64,000 bases of DNA from positions 2,108,001-2,172,000 of the forward strand of contig NZ_JAHSTY010000001.1 of NCBI RefSeq assembly GCF_019145355.1, in the 5' to 3' direction. Position numbers and translations under genes: made by a program. The notes under the pieces were generated by a model. That model saw only the letters and a list, made by a program, of their open reading frames with translations. It had not been told where the DNA came from and did not search any database. The stretch comes from Pseudomonas azadiae. Lineage in GTDB: Bacteria > Pseudomonadota > Gammaproteobacteria > Pseudomonadales > Pseudomonadaceae. Of the stretch, positions 47,606 to 58,465 are shown piece after piece (positions within the stretch are counted from its first letter, which is position 1; each line of letters starts with the position of its first letter).

Positions 47606-48489
47606 TCGACGCGTATCAAGCCAGCAGCCAAGCCCGGGTGAATGCGGCGCTGGAACCCTTGTTTGTTGCGCCAAGCCCGGAAATGGAGCGCCTCTATGCC
47701 GCCATGCGCTACAGCGTGATGAACGGCGGCAAGCGTGTGCGCCCGTTGCTGGCGTATGCGGCGTGTGAAGCGCTGGGTGGGCCAGCCGAAGAGGCGAATG
47801 GTGCGGCGTGCGCGGTAGAACTGATTCACGCCTATTCGCTGGTACACGACGACTTGCCGGCAATGGACGACGACGATCTGCGTCGTGGCCAACCGACCAC
47901 CCACAAAGCTTTTGATGAAGCCTACGCGATCCTGGCCGGTGATGGCCTGCAGAGCCTGGCGTTCAGCGCATTGCTGGACCCGCGCTTGAGCAGCGTCAAC
48001 GCCGAGATCCGCTTGCGCATGGTCACCGCCCTGGCATTGGCCGCCGGCCCGGCCGGCATGGTCGGCGGGCAAGCCATCGACATGGGTTCGGTCAGCCTCA
48101 AGCTGGATCAACAGGCCCTGGAACACATGCACCGTCACAAGACCGGCGCCCTGATCGAAGCCGCCGTGCACTTGGGCGCCTTGGCCAGTGGCCGTGCCGA
48201 AGCGGCGCAATTGGCGGCGTTGCAGACCTATTCCCGGGCCATCGGCCTGGCGTTCCAGGTGCAGGACGACATTCTCGACGTAGAAAGTGACACCGCGACC
48301 CTGGGCAAACGCCAAGGCGCCGATATTGCACGGGACAAACCGACTTATCCTGCGTTGCTCGGGCTTGCCGCGGCCAAGGCGTATGCCATTGAACTGCGTG
48401 ACCAGGCCCTGAACGCCCTGCGACCTTTCGACGCGGAAGCCGCGCCATTGCGAGACCTGGCGCGGTATATCGTCGAACGCCGGCACTGA
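47602..48489 (+). CDS. ispA: Farnesyl diphosphate synthase
   Basis: A 295-residue prenyltransferase condensing IPP with DMAPP and GPP. The first Asp-rich motif lies in [17 protein letters not shown] and the second in [35 protein letters not shown] is also standard. Coupled to xseB and 110 bases before dxs, which supplies its precursors. Confidence 0.97.
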   Translation: MIDAYQASSQARVNAALEPLFVAPSPEMERLYAAMRYSVMNGGKRVRPLLAYAACEALGGPAEEANGAACAVELIHAYSLVHDDLPAMDDDDLRRGQPTTHKAFDEAYAILAGDGLQSLAFSALLDPRLSSVNAEIRLRMVTALALAAGPAGMVGGQAIDMGSVSLKLDQQALEHMHRHKTGALIEAAVHLGALASGRAEAAQLAALQTYSRAIGLAFQVQDDILDVESDTATLGKRQGADIARDKPTYPALLGLAAAKAYAIELRDQALNALRPFDAEAAPLRDLARYIVERRH

Positions 48490-48599
48490 TAACAACGGCC
48501 ATTGCGGCCACCTGTCCGCCAAGTTCGGCGCTCGGCGTGCGCAGTTTGCGATGCTTGAGGTAAACTGCGGCCTCTTCTATACCTATAACGATTCGCCTG

Positions 48600-50498
48600 A
48601 TGCCCACGACGTTTCAAGAGATTCCCCGCAAGCGCCCGTCCACGCCCCTGCTTGACCGTGCTGTCACGCCGGCCGGCCTGCGTCGACTGGCTGAAGCCGA
48701 GCTGGAAACCCTGGCCGATGAGTTGCGCCTGGAATTGCTCTACACGGTCGGCCAGACCGGTGGGCATTTTGGGGCAGGCCTGGGCGTCATCGAGCTGACC
48801 ATCGCCCTGCATTACGTGTTCGACACCCCGGACGACCGGCTGGTGTGGGACGTGGGTCATCAGGCGTACCCGCATAAAATCCTCACCGGGCGCCGCGAGC
48901 AGATGGGCACGCTACGCCAGAAGGACGGCATTGCCGCCTTCCCGCGCCGCGCCGAGAGCGAATACGACACTTTTGGCGTCGGTCACTCCAGCACGTCCAT
49001 CAGCGCCGCGCTGGGCATGGCGATTGCCGCCCGCCTGCAAGGCAGCGAGCGCAAGGCGATTGCAGTGATTGGCGATGGTGCGCTGACCGCCGGCATGGCC
49101 TTCGAAGCGCTGAACCATGCGCCGGAAGTGGACGCCAACATGTTGGTGATCCTCAACGACAACGACATGTCGATTTCGCGCAACGTCGGTGGCTTGTCGA
49201 ATTATTTGGCAAAGATTCTCTCCAGCCGTACCTATGCCAGCATGCGCGAAGGCAGCAAGAAGGTGCTCTCTCGCCTGCCCGGCGCGTGGGAAATTGCCCG
49301 TCGTACCGAAGAATACGCCAAGGGCATGCTGGTTCCCGGCACCCTGTTCGAAGAGCTGGGCTGGAATTACATCGGCCCGATCGACGGTCACGACCTGCCC
49401 ACCCTGATCGCCACGCTGCGCAACATGCGTGACCTCAAGGGCCCGCAATTCCTGCATATCGTCACCAAGAAAGGCAAGGGCTTCGCCCCGGCGGAGGTCG
49501 ACCCGATCGGCTACCACGCGATCACCAAGCTGGACCCCCTGGACGCCCCGGCCGCCGCGCCGAAACAAGCCAGCGGGCCGAAGTATTCCGGCGTGTTCGG
49601 TGAATGGCTGTGCGACATGGCCGCCGCCGATTCGCGCCTGGTAGGCATTACCCCGGCGATGAAAGAAGGCTCCGATCTGGTGGCGTTCAGCGAGCGCTTC
49701 CCGCTGCGCTACTTTGACGTGGCGATTGCCGAGCAGCACGCCGTCACGTTTGCGGCCGGCATGGCCTGTGAAGGCGCCAAGCCGGTGGTGGCGATCTATT
49801 CGACGTTCCTGCAACGCGGTTACGACCAGCTGGTGCATGACGTGGCGGTGCAGAACCTCGACGTGCTGTTCGCCATCGACCGCGCAGGCCTGGTGGGCGA
49901 AGACGGCCCGACCCACGCCGGCAGCTTTGACCTCTCTTACCTGCGCTGCATCCCCGGCATGCTGGTGATGACGCCGAGCGATGAAAACGAACTGCGCAAA
50001 ATGCTCAGCACCGGCCACCTGTACAAAGGCCCGGCGGCCGTGCGTTATCCGCGCGGCAATGGCCCGAATGCGCTGATCGAGAAGGACCTGGAGCCTATCG
50101 AGATCGGCAAAGGTGTTGTTCGTCGCCAAGGCAGCAAGACCGCGTTTCTGGTGTTTGGCGTGCAACTGGCCGAAGCGCTGAAGGTGGCCGAGAAGATCGA
50201 CGCGACCGTGGTCGATATGCGCTTCGTCAAACCCATGGATGAAGCCCTGGTACGAGAAATCGCCGGCAGCCATGAGTTGCTGGTGACCGTCGAAGAAAAC
50301 GCCATCATGGGCGGCGCCGGTGCGGCCGTCAGCGAGTTTCTGGCGCGGGAGAATATCCTCAAGTCGGTGCTGCACCTGGGTTTGCCGGATGTGTATGTCG
50401 AGCACGCCAAGCCGGCGCAGATGTTGGCTGAATGCGGGCTGGATGAGGCCGGGATAGAGGCGGCGGTGCGTCGGCGCATAGCACTGCTCGGCCTGTGA
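48600..50498 (+). CDS. dxs: 1-deoxy-D-xylulose-5-phosphate synthase
   Basis: A 632-residue thiamine-diphosphate enzyme that starts the MEP isoprenoid pathway from pyruvate and glyceraldehyde 3-phosphate. The TPP motif is [20 protein letters not shown]...[26 protein letters not shown] and the pyrimidine-domain GIAEQH-type segment ([18 protein letters not shown]) are present. Full length. Confidence 0.98.
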   Translation: MPTTFQEIPRKRPSTPLLDRAVTPAGLRRLAEAELETLADELRLELLYTVGQTGGHFGAGLGVIELTIALHYVFDTPDDRLVWDVGHQAYPHKILTGRREQMGTLRQKDGIAAFPRRAESEYDTFGVGHSSTSISAALGMAIAARLQGSERKAIAVIGDGALTAGMAFEALNHAPEVDANMLVILNDNDMSISRNVGGLSNYLAKILSSRTYASMREGSKKVLSRLPGAWEIARRTEEYAKGMLVPGTLFEELGWNYIGPIDGHDLPTLIATLRNMRDLKGPQFLHIVTKKGKGFAPAEVDPIGYHAITKLDPLDAPAAAPKQASGPKYSGVFGEWLCDMAAADSRLVGITPAMKEGSDLVAFSERFPLRYFDVAIAEQHAVTFAAGMACEGAKPVVAIYSTFLQRGYDQLVHDVAVQNLDVLFAIDRAGLVGEDGPTHAGSFDLSYLRCIPGMLVMTPSDENELRKMLSTGHLYKGPAAVRYPRGNGPNALIEKDLEPIEIGKGVVRRQGSKTAFLVFGVQLAEALKVAEKIDATVVDMRFVKPMDEALVREIAGSHELLVTVEENAIMGGAGAAVSEFLARENILKSVLHLGLPDVYVEHAKPAQMLAECGLDEAGIEAAVRRRIALLGL

Positions 50499-50528
50499 CC
50501 TAATCCTCCGGTAGAAACCGGACTAAAG

Positions 50529-50617
50529 TGTGGGAGCTGGCTTGCCTGCGATAACGGCAGCACATTCAACATCAATGTGTCTGATACACCGTTATCGCAG
50601 GCAAGCCAGCTCCCACA
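50529..50617. repeat. REP doublet (REPIN)
   Basis: TGTGGGAGCTGGCTTGCCTG and its inverse occupy most of the 156 bases between dxs and the receptor gene, with an inner ATAACGG / CCGTTAT pair. Confidence 0.9.
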
Positions 50618-50654
50618 TTGGTTTTGCATTGTTTTTGAATGCTATGGACAGCCC

Positions 50655-52544
50655 ATGAAACGCCTGCACCTCGCCTTGCTCCTGCTACCCACTCCGGATC
50701 TGCTCGCCGACACCCGCGACGACGCCCTCAAACTCCCCAACGTAGTCATCAGCGCCAACCGCCAGGTCCAGGCACGCAACGACAGCAGCGCCGCCAACAC
50801 CGTGTTCACCCGCGACGACATTGACCGCCTGCAACCCACCCGCCTCACCGACCTGCTCAGCCACGTTCCCGGCGTGCAAATAGCGCCCACCGGTGGCCGT
50901 GGCAGCCTGCCGGGGATATACATCCGCGGCACCAAATCCGCCCAGAGCCTGGTGCTGGTGGACGGCCAGCGCATCGCCAACAGCACTTCCGGTGACAGCG
51001 GCCTGCAATACCTGAACGTCGACCAGATTGAACGAGTGGAAGTCCTGCGCGGCTCACGCTCGGTGATCTACGGCAGCGATGCCATTGGCGGGGTGATTCA
51101 GGTCTTCACCCGCCGCAATGCCGAGCAAGGCCTGCAACCGCGCCTGAAACTGGGTGTTGGCAGCCACCAGACCTGGGAACGCAGCCTCGGCCTCTCCGGT
51201 GGCGATGAACACACGCGCTTCAACCTCGGCGCGAGTGTGGATGAAACTGCCGGTATCAACTCGACGCACACCTCATTCCCCAGCGATGGCGACCATGACG
51301 CCTACCGCAACCAGTCCCTGAGCTTGAACCTCAGCCACGCCTTCAGCGATGAGTTGGAGCTGGGCTTCAACCTGTTGGATAGCCGTGGCAAGTCGGAGTA
51401 CGACAACAGCTTCGGCCGCTATGACGTCGCCAGCGGGCAAACCGTCGGGCAAAAGCCTTACACCGACTACAGCGTCAGCAGCGCCAGCGGCTATGTCGAT
51501 GCCGCATTCAACGAGCGCTGGCAATCACGCCTGGAGCTGGGCCACAGCGAAAACCGCGATACCAAACGCGACACCCTCAGCGATGACTTCAGCGTGTTCA
51601 ATACCTACCGCGACTCGGTCAACTGGCAGAACGACTTGACGCTGAACGACCGGAACAGCCTGATTCTCGGCGGCGACTGGTACGAAGACCGCTTCCACGG
51701 CTCCACGACCTTTACCGAAAACAGCCGCTGGAACCGCGCGGCATTCGTGCAGCATCGCTTCCACGGCGACTGGTTCTCCACGGAACTGGGCGTGCGTCGC
51801 GACCAGAACCAGCAGTTCGGCAGCCAGAACAGCTGGAGCGGCACCGTCACCTTGCCGCTCAACCCGGACAACGACTTGCTGTTGAGTTACAGCGAAGGCT
51901 TCCGCGCGCCGACCTTCAATGACCTGTACTACCCCGACACCCAGTACAGCAACCCCAACCTGCAGCCCGAAACCTCGAAAAGCTACGAGCTGCAATGGCG
52001 TAGCCAGTTGAGCGACAGCACACACCTGGAAGCCTCGCTGTACCGCACCGACTTGAGCGATGCGATCATCCTCGACCGCGCCGGCAAGCCGCAGAACGTG
52101 GCGACGGCACGCATCAATGGCTTCGAAGCCGCGCTCAAGCAGGAGCTGTTCGGCTGGCAAGGCAACCTGGGGCTGTCGCTCATCGACCCACGCGACCGCG
52201 ACAGCGGCCACACCCTGGCTCGCCGGGCGCGGCGTACGCTGAGCCTGGATCTGGACCGGCAGTTCGACGCGCTGGGGGTGGGCGCAAGCTGGCAGGCGAT
52301 CAGCAGCAGCTATGACGATGAAGACAACAGGCAACGCCTGGGCGGTTATGCCTTGCTTGGGCTGCGCAGCCGTTGGGCGGTAACTCGGGAAGTGGCGTTG
52401 TCGTTGAAGGTTGATAACCTGCTGGACAAGGCTTATGCGCGGGCGCGTTACAGCTATGACGATCCGAGCTTCTTGAATAACCAGGATTATCGGGAGGAAG
52501 GTCGGGTGTGGATGTTTGGGGTGACTTGGACGCCTGATATCTGA
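50655..52544 (+). CDS. btuB: TonB-dependent vitamin B12 receptor (BtuB-like)
   Basis: A 629-residue outer-membrane receptor. The Met at 50655 gives a signal peptide (MKRLHLALLLLPTPDLLA); a TonB-box-like LPNVVISANR follows. The plug domain (TDLLSHVPGVQI, GIYIRGTKSAQSLVLVDGQR, SRSVIYGSDAIGGVIQVFTR) and a beta-barrel with TonB-receptor repeats (EGFRAPTFNDLYYPD) are intact. The BtuB assignment rests on similarity plus the convergent BtuF-like gene. No cobalamin riboswitch is evident upstream. Confidence 0.85.
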   Translation: MKRLHLALLLLPTPDLLADTRDDALKLPNVVISANRQVQARNDSSAANTVFTRDDIDRLQPTRLTDLLSHVPGVQIAPTGGRGSLPGIYIRGTKSAQSLVLVDGQRIANSTSGDSGLQYLNVDQIERVEVLRGSRSVIYGSDAIGGVIQVFTRRNAEQGLQPRLKLGVGSHQTWERSLGLSGGDEHTRFNLGASVDETAGINSTHTSFPSDGDHDAYRNQSLSLNLSHAFSDELELGFNLLDSRGKSEYDNSFGRYDVASGQTVGQKPYTDYSVSSASGYVDAAFNERWQSRLELGHSENRDTKRDTLSDDFSVFNTYRDSVNWQNDLTLNDRNSLILGGDWYEDRFHGSTTFTENSRWNRAAFVQHRFHGDWFSTELGVRRDQNQQFGSQNSWSGTVTLPLNPDNDLLLSYSEGFRAPTFNDLYYPDTQYSNPNLQPETSKSYELQWRSQLSDSTHLEASLYRTDLSDAIILDRAGKPQNVATARINGFEAALKQELFGWQGNLGLSLIDPRDRDSGHTLARRARRTLSLDLDRQFDALGVGASWQAISSSYDDEDNRQRLGGYALLGLRSRWAVTREVALSLKVDNLLDKAYARARYSYDDPSFLNNQDYREEGRVWMFGVTWTPDI

Positions 52545-52562
52545 GGTGTACATACCGGCCTC

Positions 52563-52627
52563 ATCGCAGGCAAGCCAGCTCCCACAGGGGAATGCATTTC
52601 AAAAGGTGGGAGCTGGCTTGCCTGCGA
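52563..52627. repeat. REP doublet
   Basis: Two inverted REP copies with a short spacer between the convergent receptor and binding-protein genes. Confidence 0.85.
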
Positions 52628-52635
52628 AAGCGGTG

Positions 52636-53424
52636 TCACAGGTTCGGAGCAACCACCTGACACAACCGCGCCACCGCTTCCAACATCTGCCCACTGGGCC
52701 GCTCAAGTCCTTTATCCGGAACCAGCCGCACACGCGCCGCCATCGCCGGCCAGACGTTCCAGGCCTCCTTCTGCGCCTGGTCGCCCACCAGAATCAACTC
52801 GGGATCACGCTGCAACACCGCTTCGATACTCACCTGCGGCGCCGGCAACTTGAGGTCATCAAACACGTTGCGCGCACCGCACACACTCAACGCATCGCTG
52901 ATGATCTGGCCGCCGCCTACCGTATACAGCGGCGTGTTCCACACTTGGTAGAACACCCGCAACGGCTCGGCACGCTGATAGCGCTGGCGCAGTTCGGCCA
53001 GGCGCTGGCGCAACTGCGCGGCGAGCTGCCGACCGGCTTGCGCGCGGCCCAATTGCTCGGCAATGGCCTGGACCTGGGTAGTGAGCTGTTCAAGGTCATG
53101 GGGTTCGGCGACGTACACCGCAATGTTCAGACGCTGCAGTTGCTCACGCTGCGCCGGGCCGACGCTGCCGGGCCACAGCAGGATCAAGTCGGGCTGGAGG
53201 CTGAGCAGGCGCTCCATGTTCAATTGGCCGTAATGCCCCACGGACGGCACTTGCGCCAGGACGGGCGGGCGATCGCCGCCGTCGAGCAGGCCCACCAGCA
53301 GGTCGGCAGCGCCCAGTTCGACCACAATTTCAGACAAGGACGGTGCCAGGCTGACGACCCGCTCGGCCGCCAATGCCTGGGCGCTCAATGCCAATAGCAG
53401 GAGCGCCAGCCAGCGACGCATCAT
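52636..53424 (-). CDS. btuF: Cobalamin-binding periplasmic protein (BtuF-like)
   Basis: A 262-residue class III substrate-binding protein. Signal peptide [20 protein letters not shown], then the BtuF-like start RVVSLAPSLSEIVVELGAAD, VPSVGHYGQLNMERLLSLQP and VWNTPLYTVGGGQIISDALS. It lacks adjacent BtuC/BtuD genes, which would have to be elsewhere. It overlaps the upstream membrane gene by 4 bases. Confidence 0.87.
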   Translation of the reverse strand: MMRRWLALLLLALSAQALAAERVVSLAPSLSEIVVELGAADLLVGLLDGGDRPPVLAQVPSVGHYGQLNMERLLSLQPDLILLWPGSVGPAQREQLQRLNIAVYVAEPHDLEQLTTQVQAIAEQLGRAQAGRQLAAQLRQRLAELRQRYQRAEPLRVFYQVWNTPLYTVGGGQIISDALSVCGARNVFDDLKLPAPQVSIEAVLQRDPELILVGDQAQKEAWNVWPAMAARVRLVPDKGLERPSGQMLEAVARLCQVVAPNL

Positions 53425-53840
53425 CCCAGCTGACGCGGGATGCGATAGAGGTAAAACAGCACGGTGGTCGACAGCGCCAGGAGAAACAGCGGCACGGCTT
53501 CCAGGCCGACGAACACCGCCAGCGCACCGATCCAGGCGGGGATGCCGGCCACCAGCAAGGCCGTGCGCCGGCGCGCCGCCAGGGTGATCCAGGCGGCCGG
53601 TTCTTCGGGGGTATCGAGGGCTTTGGAGGTGGCGATCAACGCGTGTTTATAGCCGTTGAAGTAGCGCAGGGTGAGAAACATCGAGGCCACGCCGGCAATG
53701 AAGAACGGCATGGCCAGCACCGGCAGCAGGGACTCGCCACGGCCAAATACCAGGTTGATCACGAACAACGGCAGCAACGCCAGGGCCAGGTACTGCCACC
53801 AACTGAAGGAGAGTCGCCGTTTTACCTGGCCACGGGTCAC
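53421..53840 (-). CDS. Small membrane protein of unknown function (GTG start)
   Basis: A 139-residue protein with four hydrophobic segments ([77 protein letters not shown]). No ATG fits; a GTG at 53840 overlaps the ribA stop (GTGA). Longer frames starting upstream belong to the shadow of ribA. I recall an uncharacterised counterpart in P. aeruginosa (PA4046). Confidence 0.75.
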   Translation of the reverse strand: MTRGQVKRRLSFSWWQYLALALLPLFVINLVFGRGESLLPVLAMPFFIAGVASMFLTLRYFNGYKHALIATSKALDTPEEPAAWITLAARRRTALLVAGIPAWIGALAVFVGLEAVPLFLLALSTTVLFYLYRIPRQLG

Positions 53841-54454
53841 GCGCGGTCGACCTCGCCCTGGTGCTCGTTGCCCATCATGTGGTCGAGCTTGCTGGCCTTG
53901 GTGGCCAGGTAGAGCTTGTTGTGCGGGTTGTGCCCGGTGTGCAACGGCACGCGCTCGGCCACGGTGATGCCCATCTCGGTCAAGGCTTTGACCTTGCGCG
54001 GGTTGTTGGTCATCAAGCGCAGGGACTGGACGCCCAAGTGTTGCAGCATCGGCAGGCAGATCGCATAGTCGCGCTGGTCGGCGGCAAAGCCCAGGCGCTC
54101 GTTGGCTTCGACGGTATCGGCGCCGCCATCCTGCAGCTCGTAGGCGCGGATCTTGTTCATCAGGCCAATGCCACGGCCTTCCTGGCGCAAGTACAGCAGC
54201 ACGCCACGGCCTTCGTGGGCGATGGCGCGCATGGCGGCCTCCAGTTGCGAACCACAGTCGCAACGCTGGCTGAACAACGCATCGCCAGTCAGGCATTCGG
54301 AGTGCACCCGACCCAGCACCGGCGCGCCGTCAGCGATATCGCCGAGGCTGAGCACAACATGTTCACGCCCGGTGCCTTCTTCGAGAAAGCCGTGCATGGT
54401 GAACGTGGCAAAAGGGGTAGGCAGCTTGGAAGCGGCGACGAAAACGACGGGCAC
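53837..54454 (-). CDS. ribA: GTP cyclohydrolase II
   Basis: A 205-residue zinc enzyme that opens GTP to the first committed riboflavin precursor. The metal-site cysteines are in [15 protein letters not shown], and [20 protein letters not shown] and the C-terminal [15 protein letters not shown] are standard. This enzyme probably provides all GTP cyclohydrolase II activity, since the homologous half of RibBA lacks the cysteines. Confidence 0.97.
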   Translation of the reverse strand: MPVVFVAASKLPTPFATFTMHGFLEEGTGREHVVLSLGDIADGAPVLGRVHSECLTGDALFSQRCDCGSQLEAAMRAIAHEGRGVLLYLRQEGRGIGLMNKIRAYELQDGGADTVEANERLGFAADQRDYAICLPMLQHLGVQSLRLMTNNPRKVKALTEMGITVAERVPLHTGHNPHNKLYLATKASKLDHMMGNEHQGEVDRA

Positions 54455-54601
54455 CGTGTGCTCCTGATTTCAGTTTTTTCAAAGGCGGCCATTGTAACAG
54501 CAGGTTCCTACAGACGCTTAAGCTGAATGATCGCTGATAAAGATCAATCGGTTCGATTGGTGTTTGCTTTGGTTCTATGCAGGCCGCGTCGGGGCGCACC
54601 G

Positions 54602-55555
54602 TTAAAAATGCTGGTAACCGCGTACGGCCGGGGTGATGTCCTGGCCGTTGGCGTCGAGCAATGTCACTCCCTGCCCCGTCTGCACCCGGCCGATCACGTG
54701 GATCGGCCAGCCCTCGGCCAGCAGCGACGGCAATTGTGCAGCTGGCAAGGTGAAGGCCAGCACGTAATCGTCGCCACCGCTCAACGCGGCCACGCGCGCT
54801 GCGTCATCGCCGACAAATGCCAGCAAGGCTTTTGACAACGGCAGCTTGCGATGCTCGATCAACAGGCTGACCTGTGATGCCTTGGCGATATGCCCGCAAT
54901 CGGCCAGCAGCCCGTCGGAGATATCCATGGCTGCCGTGGCCTTGCCGCGCAGCGCCAGGCCAAGGGCCAGTTGCGGTTGCGGCGACCAGTAATGGGCCAG
55001 CAGCGGCTCGGCGATGGCGGCTTCGGCGCTGCGCTGGCCCAATACCAGCGGCAAGGCGCCGGCGGCGTTGCCGAGCTCGCCACCGACACAGAGCAGATCG
55101 CCCGGTTGTGCGCCGCTGCGCGTGAGGGCCTGCCCGGCCGGCACGCGACCAAACACGGTCAGGGTCAGGCTCAACGGCCCGCGCGTGGTATCACCGCCCA
55201 CCAGGCCGACGCCGCAGTTCTGCGCCATGAGGTTCAAACCCAAGGCATAGCGCTGCAGCCAATCGGCATCGACCGTCGGCGTGGTGAGGGCAAGGGTAAA
55301 CGCAAGAGGATGGGCGCCCATGGCGGCCAGGTCGCTCACCGCCACGGCCAACGAGCGCTGGCCCAGCAAGAACGGGTCGCAGGGGTCGGCAAAATGCACC
55401 CCGGCCACCAGCGTATCGGTAGAAATTGCCAGCTGCTCCCCGGCAGGGAGCGCCAGCAAGGCGCAGTCGTCGCCGATCCCCAGGACAATGCCTTCGCCGC
55501 CTTGCGCACAGGGCGCGGCGGCAAAATACTTGCGGATCAGCTCGAACTCGCCCAT
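54602..55555 (-). CDS. thiL: Thiamine-monophosphate kinase
   Basis: A 317-residue kinase making thiamine diphosphate. It has GIGDDCALLALPAGEQLAIS, FLLGQRSLAVAVSDLAAMGA and MDISDGLLADCGHIAKAS, all PurM/ThiL motifs. It follows nusB on the same strand (18-base gap), a common pairing. Confidence 0.96.
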   Translation of the reverse strand: MGEFELIRKYFAAAPCAQGGEGIVLGIGDDCALLALPAGEQLAISTDTLVAGVHFADPCDPFLLGQRSLAVAVSDLAAMGAHPLAFTLALTTPTVDADWLQRYALGLNLMAQNCGVGLVGGDTTRGPLSLTLTVFGRVPAGQALTRSGAQPGDLLCVGGELGNAAGALPLVLGQRSAEAAIAEPLLAHYWSPQPQLALGLALRGKATAAMDISDGLLADCGHIAKASQVSLLIEHRKLPLSKALLAFVGDDAARVAALSGGDDYVLAFTLPAAQLPSLLAEGWPIHVIGRVQTGQGVTLLDANGQDITPAVRGYQHF

Positions 55556-55573
55556 TCGGGAGTCAAGCGCGGA

Positions 55574-56074
55574 TTAGCGCTTGTACGCCTTCACTTCGGC
55601 TTCCCGCAGGCGCGGGGCCAGCTTGTCGAGCACGCCGTTGACAAACTTGTGGCCGTCGGTCGAACCATAGACTTTCGCCAGTTCAATGCCTTCGTTGATC
55701 ACCACGCGATACGGCACGTCGACGCGCTTGAGCAGCTCCCAGGTGGACAGGCGCATCACGCACAGCTCGACCGGGTCCAGCTCTTCGAGGGTCAGGTCCA
55801 GGCAGGGCGCCAGCGCCGTGTCGATCTCGGTCAGGTTGGCATGCACACCGTGCAGGATGTCGTGGAAGTAAGGCAGGTCAGCGAAGGTAAAGTCGTTGTC
55901 GACACGAAACTGTGCTTCGATTTCGTTCAACGACGTACCCGCCATCTGGCGCTGATACAACGCCTGGGTCGCCAACTGACGAGCCGCGCGGCGCTTCTCG
56001 TTCTTGGATGGCTTGCCGGCGTCCGCCGGGCGTGGTTCGCGCGGGTTGAAGTTGTCGCTCTCGTCGGAAATCAC
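55574..56074 (-). CDS. nusB: Transcription antitermination factor NusB
   Basis: A 166-residue all-helical protein for rRNA antitermination. It shows [20 protein letters not shown] and the C-terminal [21 protein letters not shown]. It overlaps the ribH stop by 4 bases. Confidence 0.97.
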   Translation of the reverse strand: MISDESDNFNPREPRPADAGKPSKNEKRRAARQLATQALYQRQMAGTSLNEIEAQFRVDNDFTFADLPYFHDILHGVHANLTEIDTALAPCLDLTLEELDPVELCVMRLSTWELLKRVDVPYRVVINEGIELAKVYGSTDGHKFVNGVLDKLAPRLREAEVKAYKR

Positions 56075-56547
56075 TTGGCCTCCAGCTGCGACAGCAGGCT
56101 GACCATTTCCAGGGCGGACAGGGCAGCTTCAGCGCCTTTGTTACCGGCCTTGGTGCCGGAACGCTCGATGGCTTGCTCGATGGAATCCACGGTCAGTACG
56201 CCAAACGCGACCGGCACGCCGAACTCCATGGACACCTGGGCCAGGCCCTTGGTGCATTCGCCAGCCACGTATTCGAAGTGCGGCGTACCGCCACGAATGA
56301 CCGCGCCCAGGGCGATGATTGCCGCGTATTCGCCCTGCTGAGCAACTTTTTGCGCAACCAGTGGAATTTCGAAGGCGCCAGGCGCACGGATAAGGGTGAT
56401 ATCGCTTTCGCTCACACCGTGGCGAACCAGGGCATCCACGGCACCGCTTACCAGGCTTTCAACCACGAAGCTGTTGAAGCGGCCAACTACGAGGGCGTAG
56501 CGGCCTTTGGGGGCGATGAAGGTACCTTCGATGGTCTTCAGGGTCAT
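56071..56547 (-). CDS. ribH: 6,7-dimethyl-8-ribityllumazine synthase
   Basis: A 158-residue lumazine synthase, the next-to-last riboflavin enzyme. [37 protein letters not shown] and [20 protein letters not shown] are family motifs. It lies between ribBA and nusB. Confidence 0.98.
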   Translation of the reverse strand: MTLKTIEGTFIAPKGRYALVVGRFNSFVVESLVSGAVDALVRHGVSESDITLIRAPGAFEIPLVAQKVAQQGEYAAIIALGAVIRGGTPHFEYVAGECTKGLAQVSMEFGVPVAFGVLTVDSIEQAIERSGTKAGNKGAEAALSALEMVSLLSQLEAK

Positions 56548-56636
56548 TCGACAAATCTCTTAAAGAGCCGGGACGCGTGTAGGACGCGCCCCTTAGTGAT
56601 ATTTGAACCGCGAACAAGGGCGACAATCGCCGGCCT

Positions 56637-57728
56637 TTATTCGGAGGGCACGTATTCTACTACTTCCAGGTCGAAACCGGATATCGCATTAAATTTCATT
56701 GGCGCACTCATCAGGCGCATTTTGCGCACGCCCAAGTCACGCAGGATCTGCGAGCCGGCACCGACGATGCTGTAGGTGGTCGGTGTTTTCACCTGGGTCT
56801 GCTCGGCGGTTTCACGGATATGCGCCAGCAGCACATCGCCATCGACCGGGTTGCCCAACAGCAGCACCACGCCGCTGCCGGCCTCGGACACCGCCGCCAT
56901 CGCGGCGCGCAGGCTCCACCGGCCCGGTTGCTTGACCATCAGCAGGTCGCGCAGCGGATCCATGTTGTGCACGCGCACCAGGGTCGGTACGTCGGCACTG
57001 ATGGTGCCCAGCGTCAGCGCCATGTGCACGTCGCCTTCCACCGAATCACGGTAGGTCACCAAATTGAATTGGCCCAGCTCACTGTCCAGCGGCTGCTCGG
57101 CAATCCGCTGAACGGTACGTTCGTGGATCATCCGGTAGTGGATCAGGTCGGCGATGGTGCCGATCTTGATGCCGTGTTCGGCGGCAAAGGCTTCGAGTTC
57201 GGCGCGACGGGCCATGGTGCCGTCGTCGTTCATCACTTCGCAGATCACACCGCTCGGCTCGAACCCGGCCATGCGCGCCAGGTCGCAGGCGGCTTCGGTG
57301 TGGCCGGCGCGGGCCAGGGTGCCGCCCGGTTGGGCCATCAGCGGGAAGATGTGGCCAGGGCTGACGATGTCTTCGGCCTTGGCGTCTTTCGCGGCGGCGG
57401 CCTGCACGGTGCGCGCGCGGTCAGCGGCGGAGATCCCGGTGGTGACGCCCGTGGTGGCTTCGATGGACACGGTGAACTTGGTGCCGAAGCCCGAACCATT
57501 GCGCGGCGCCATCAACGGCAACTTGAGCAGCTCGCAGCGCTCGCGGCTCATGGGCATGCAAATCAGCCCACGGGCGTGCTTGGCCATGAAGTTGATGTGC
57601 TCAGCCTGGCAGGCCTCGGCCGCCATGATGATGTCGCCTTCGTTCTCGCGGTCTTCGTCATCCATCAGGATGACCATCTTGCCTTGGCGGATGTCTTCAA
57701 CCAGTTCTTCGATGCTATTGAGCGCCAC
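56637..57728 (-). CDS. ribBA: 3,4-dihydroxy-2-butanone-4-phosphate synthase fused to a degenerate GTP cyclohydrolase II domain
   Basis: A 363-residue two-domain protein. Residues 1-200 are RibB (MVILMDDEDRENEGDIIMAA, CMPMSRERCELLKLP, GHTEAACDLARMAG). Residues about 205-363 resemble GTP cyclohydrolase II but contain no zinc-binding C...CxC cysteines, so this half is probably inactive. Its sequence still follows the fold (VHNMDPLRDLLMVKQPGRWS). The separate ribA at 53837 would supply the missing activity. Confidence 0.95.
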   Translation of the reverse strand: MALNSIEELVEDIRQGKMVILMDDEDRENEGDIIMAAEACQAEHINFMAKHARGLICMPMSRERCELLKLPLMAPRNGSGFGTKFTVSIEATTGVTTGISAADRARTVQAAAAKDAKAEDIVSPGHIFPLMAQPGGTLARAGHTEAACDLARMAGFEPSGVICEVMNDDGTMARRAELEAFAAEHGIKIGTIADLIHYRMIHERTVQRIAEQPLDSELGQFNLVTYRDSVEGDVHMALTLGTISADVPTLVRVHNMDPLRDLLMVKQPGRWSLRAAMAAVSEAGSGVVLLLGNPVDGDVLLAHIRETAEQTQVKTPTTYSIVGAGSQILRDLGVRKMRLMSAPMKFNAISGFDLEVVEYVPSE

Positions 57729-57743
57729 GCGGCACCCCCTTGG

Positions 57744-58418
57744 TCAGGATTTGAGGTAGCCGTTGGCGGCTAGAAAACTTTCGGTGATGTTGCCAGGCCC
57801 CTGCAAAGAGTCAGGCTCTGCGGCCTTATCGCCCTTAAGCAGGCGTTCCAGGTAACGGGCAAGCAAGTCGACTTCCAGGTTCACCCGGCGACCTGGCTGG
57901 TAGGACGCCATGATGGTTTCGCTGAGGGTGTGGGGAATGATGGTCAGTTCGAATTCGGCGCCATTGACGGCGTTCACGGTCAGGCTGGTGCCGTCGACGG
58001 TGATCGAGCCTTTGTGGGCGATGTACTTGGCCAGTTCTTTGGGCGCGCGGATGCGAAATTCCACGGCGCGGGCGTTTTCGCTGCGGGCAACCACTTCGCC
58101 GACGCCGTCGACGTGGCCGCTGACCAGGTGACCGCCCAGCCGCGTGGTCGGGGTCAGGGCTTTTTCCAGGTTCACCGGGCTGCCGGCCTTGAGGTCGTTC
58201 ATCGCGGTGCAGTCCAGGGTCTCCCGGCTGACGTCGGCGGCAAAGCCGTTGCCCGGCAATTCGACGACGGTCAGGCACACGCCACTGACGGCGATGCTGT
58301 CACCCAGCTTGACGTCGCCCAGGTCGAGCTTGCCGGTTTCAACCAACAGGCGCACGTCGCCGCCTTTTGGGGTCATGGCGCGGATGCTGCCGATGGATTC
58401 GATAATGCCGGTGAACAT
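57744..58418 (-). CDS. ribC: Riboflavin synthase (alpha subunit)
   Basis: A 224-residue enzyme that dismutates two lumazines to riboflavin. Two tandem barrels start MFTGIIESIGSI and GGHLVSGHVDGVGEVV. The Met at 58418 is the family start; an upstream Met at 58451 adds 11 unrelated residues. It is the next gene after ribD in the same direction (47-base gap). Confidence 0.97.
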   Translation of the reverse strand: MFTGIIESIGSIRAMTPKGGDVRLLVETGKLDLGDVKLGDSIAVSGVCLTVVELPGNGFAADVSRETLDCTAMNDLKAGSPVNLEKALTPTTRLGGHLVSGHVDGVGEVVARSENARAVEFRIRAPKELAKYIAHKGSITVDGTSLTVNAVNGAEFELTIIPHTLSETIMASYQPGRRVNLEVDLLARYLERLLKGDKAAEPDSLQGPGNITESFLAANGYLKS

Positions 58419-58465
58419 TTCGTTCTCCTGAAAACGGGGGCTGACGCGCAAGCGCAGGCCGGGAA

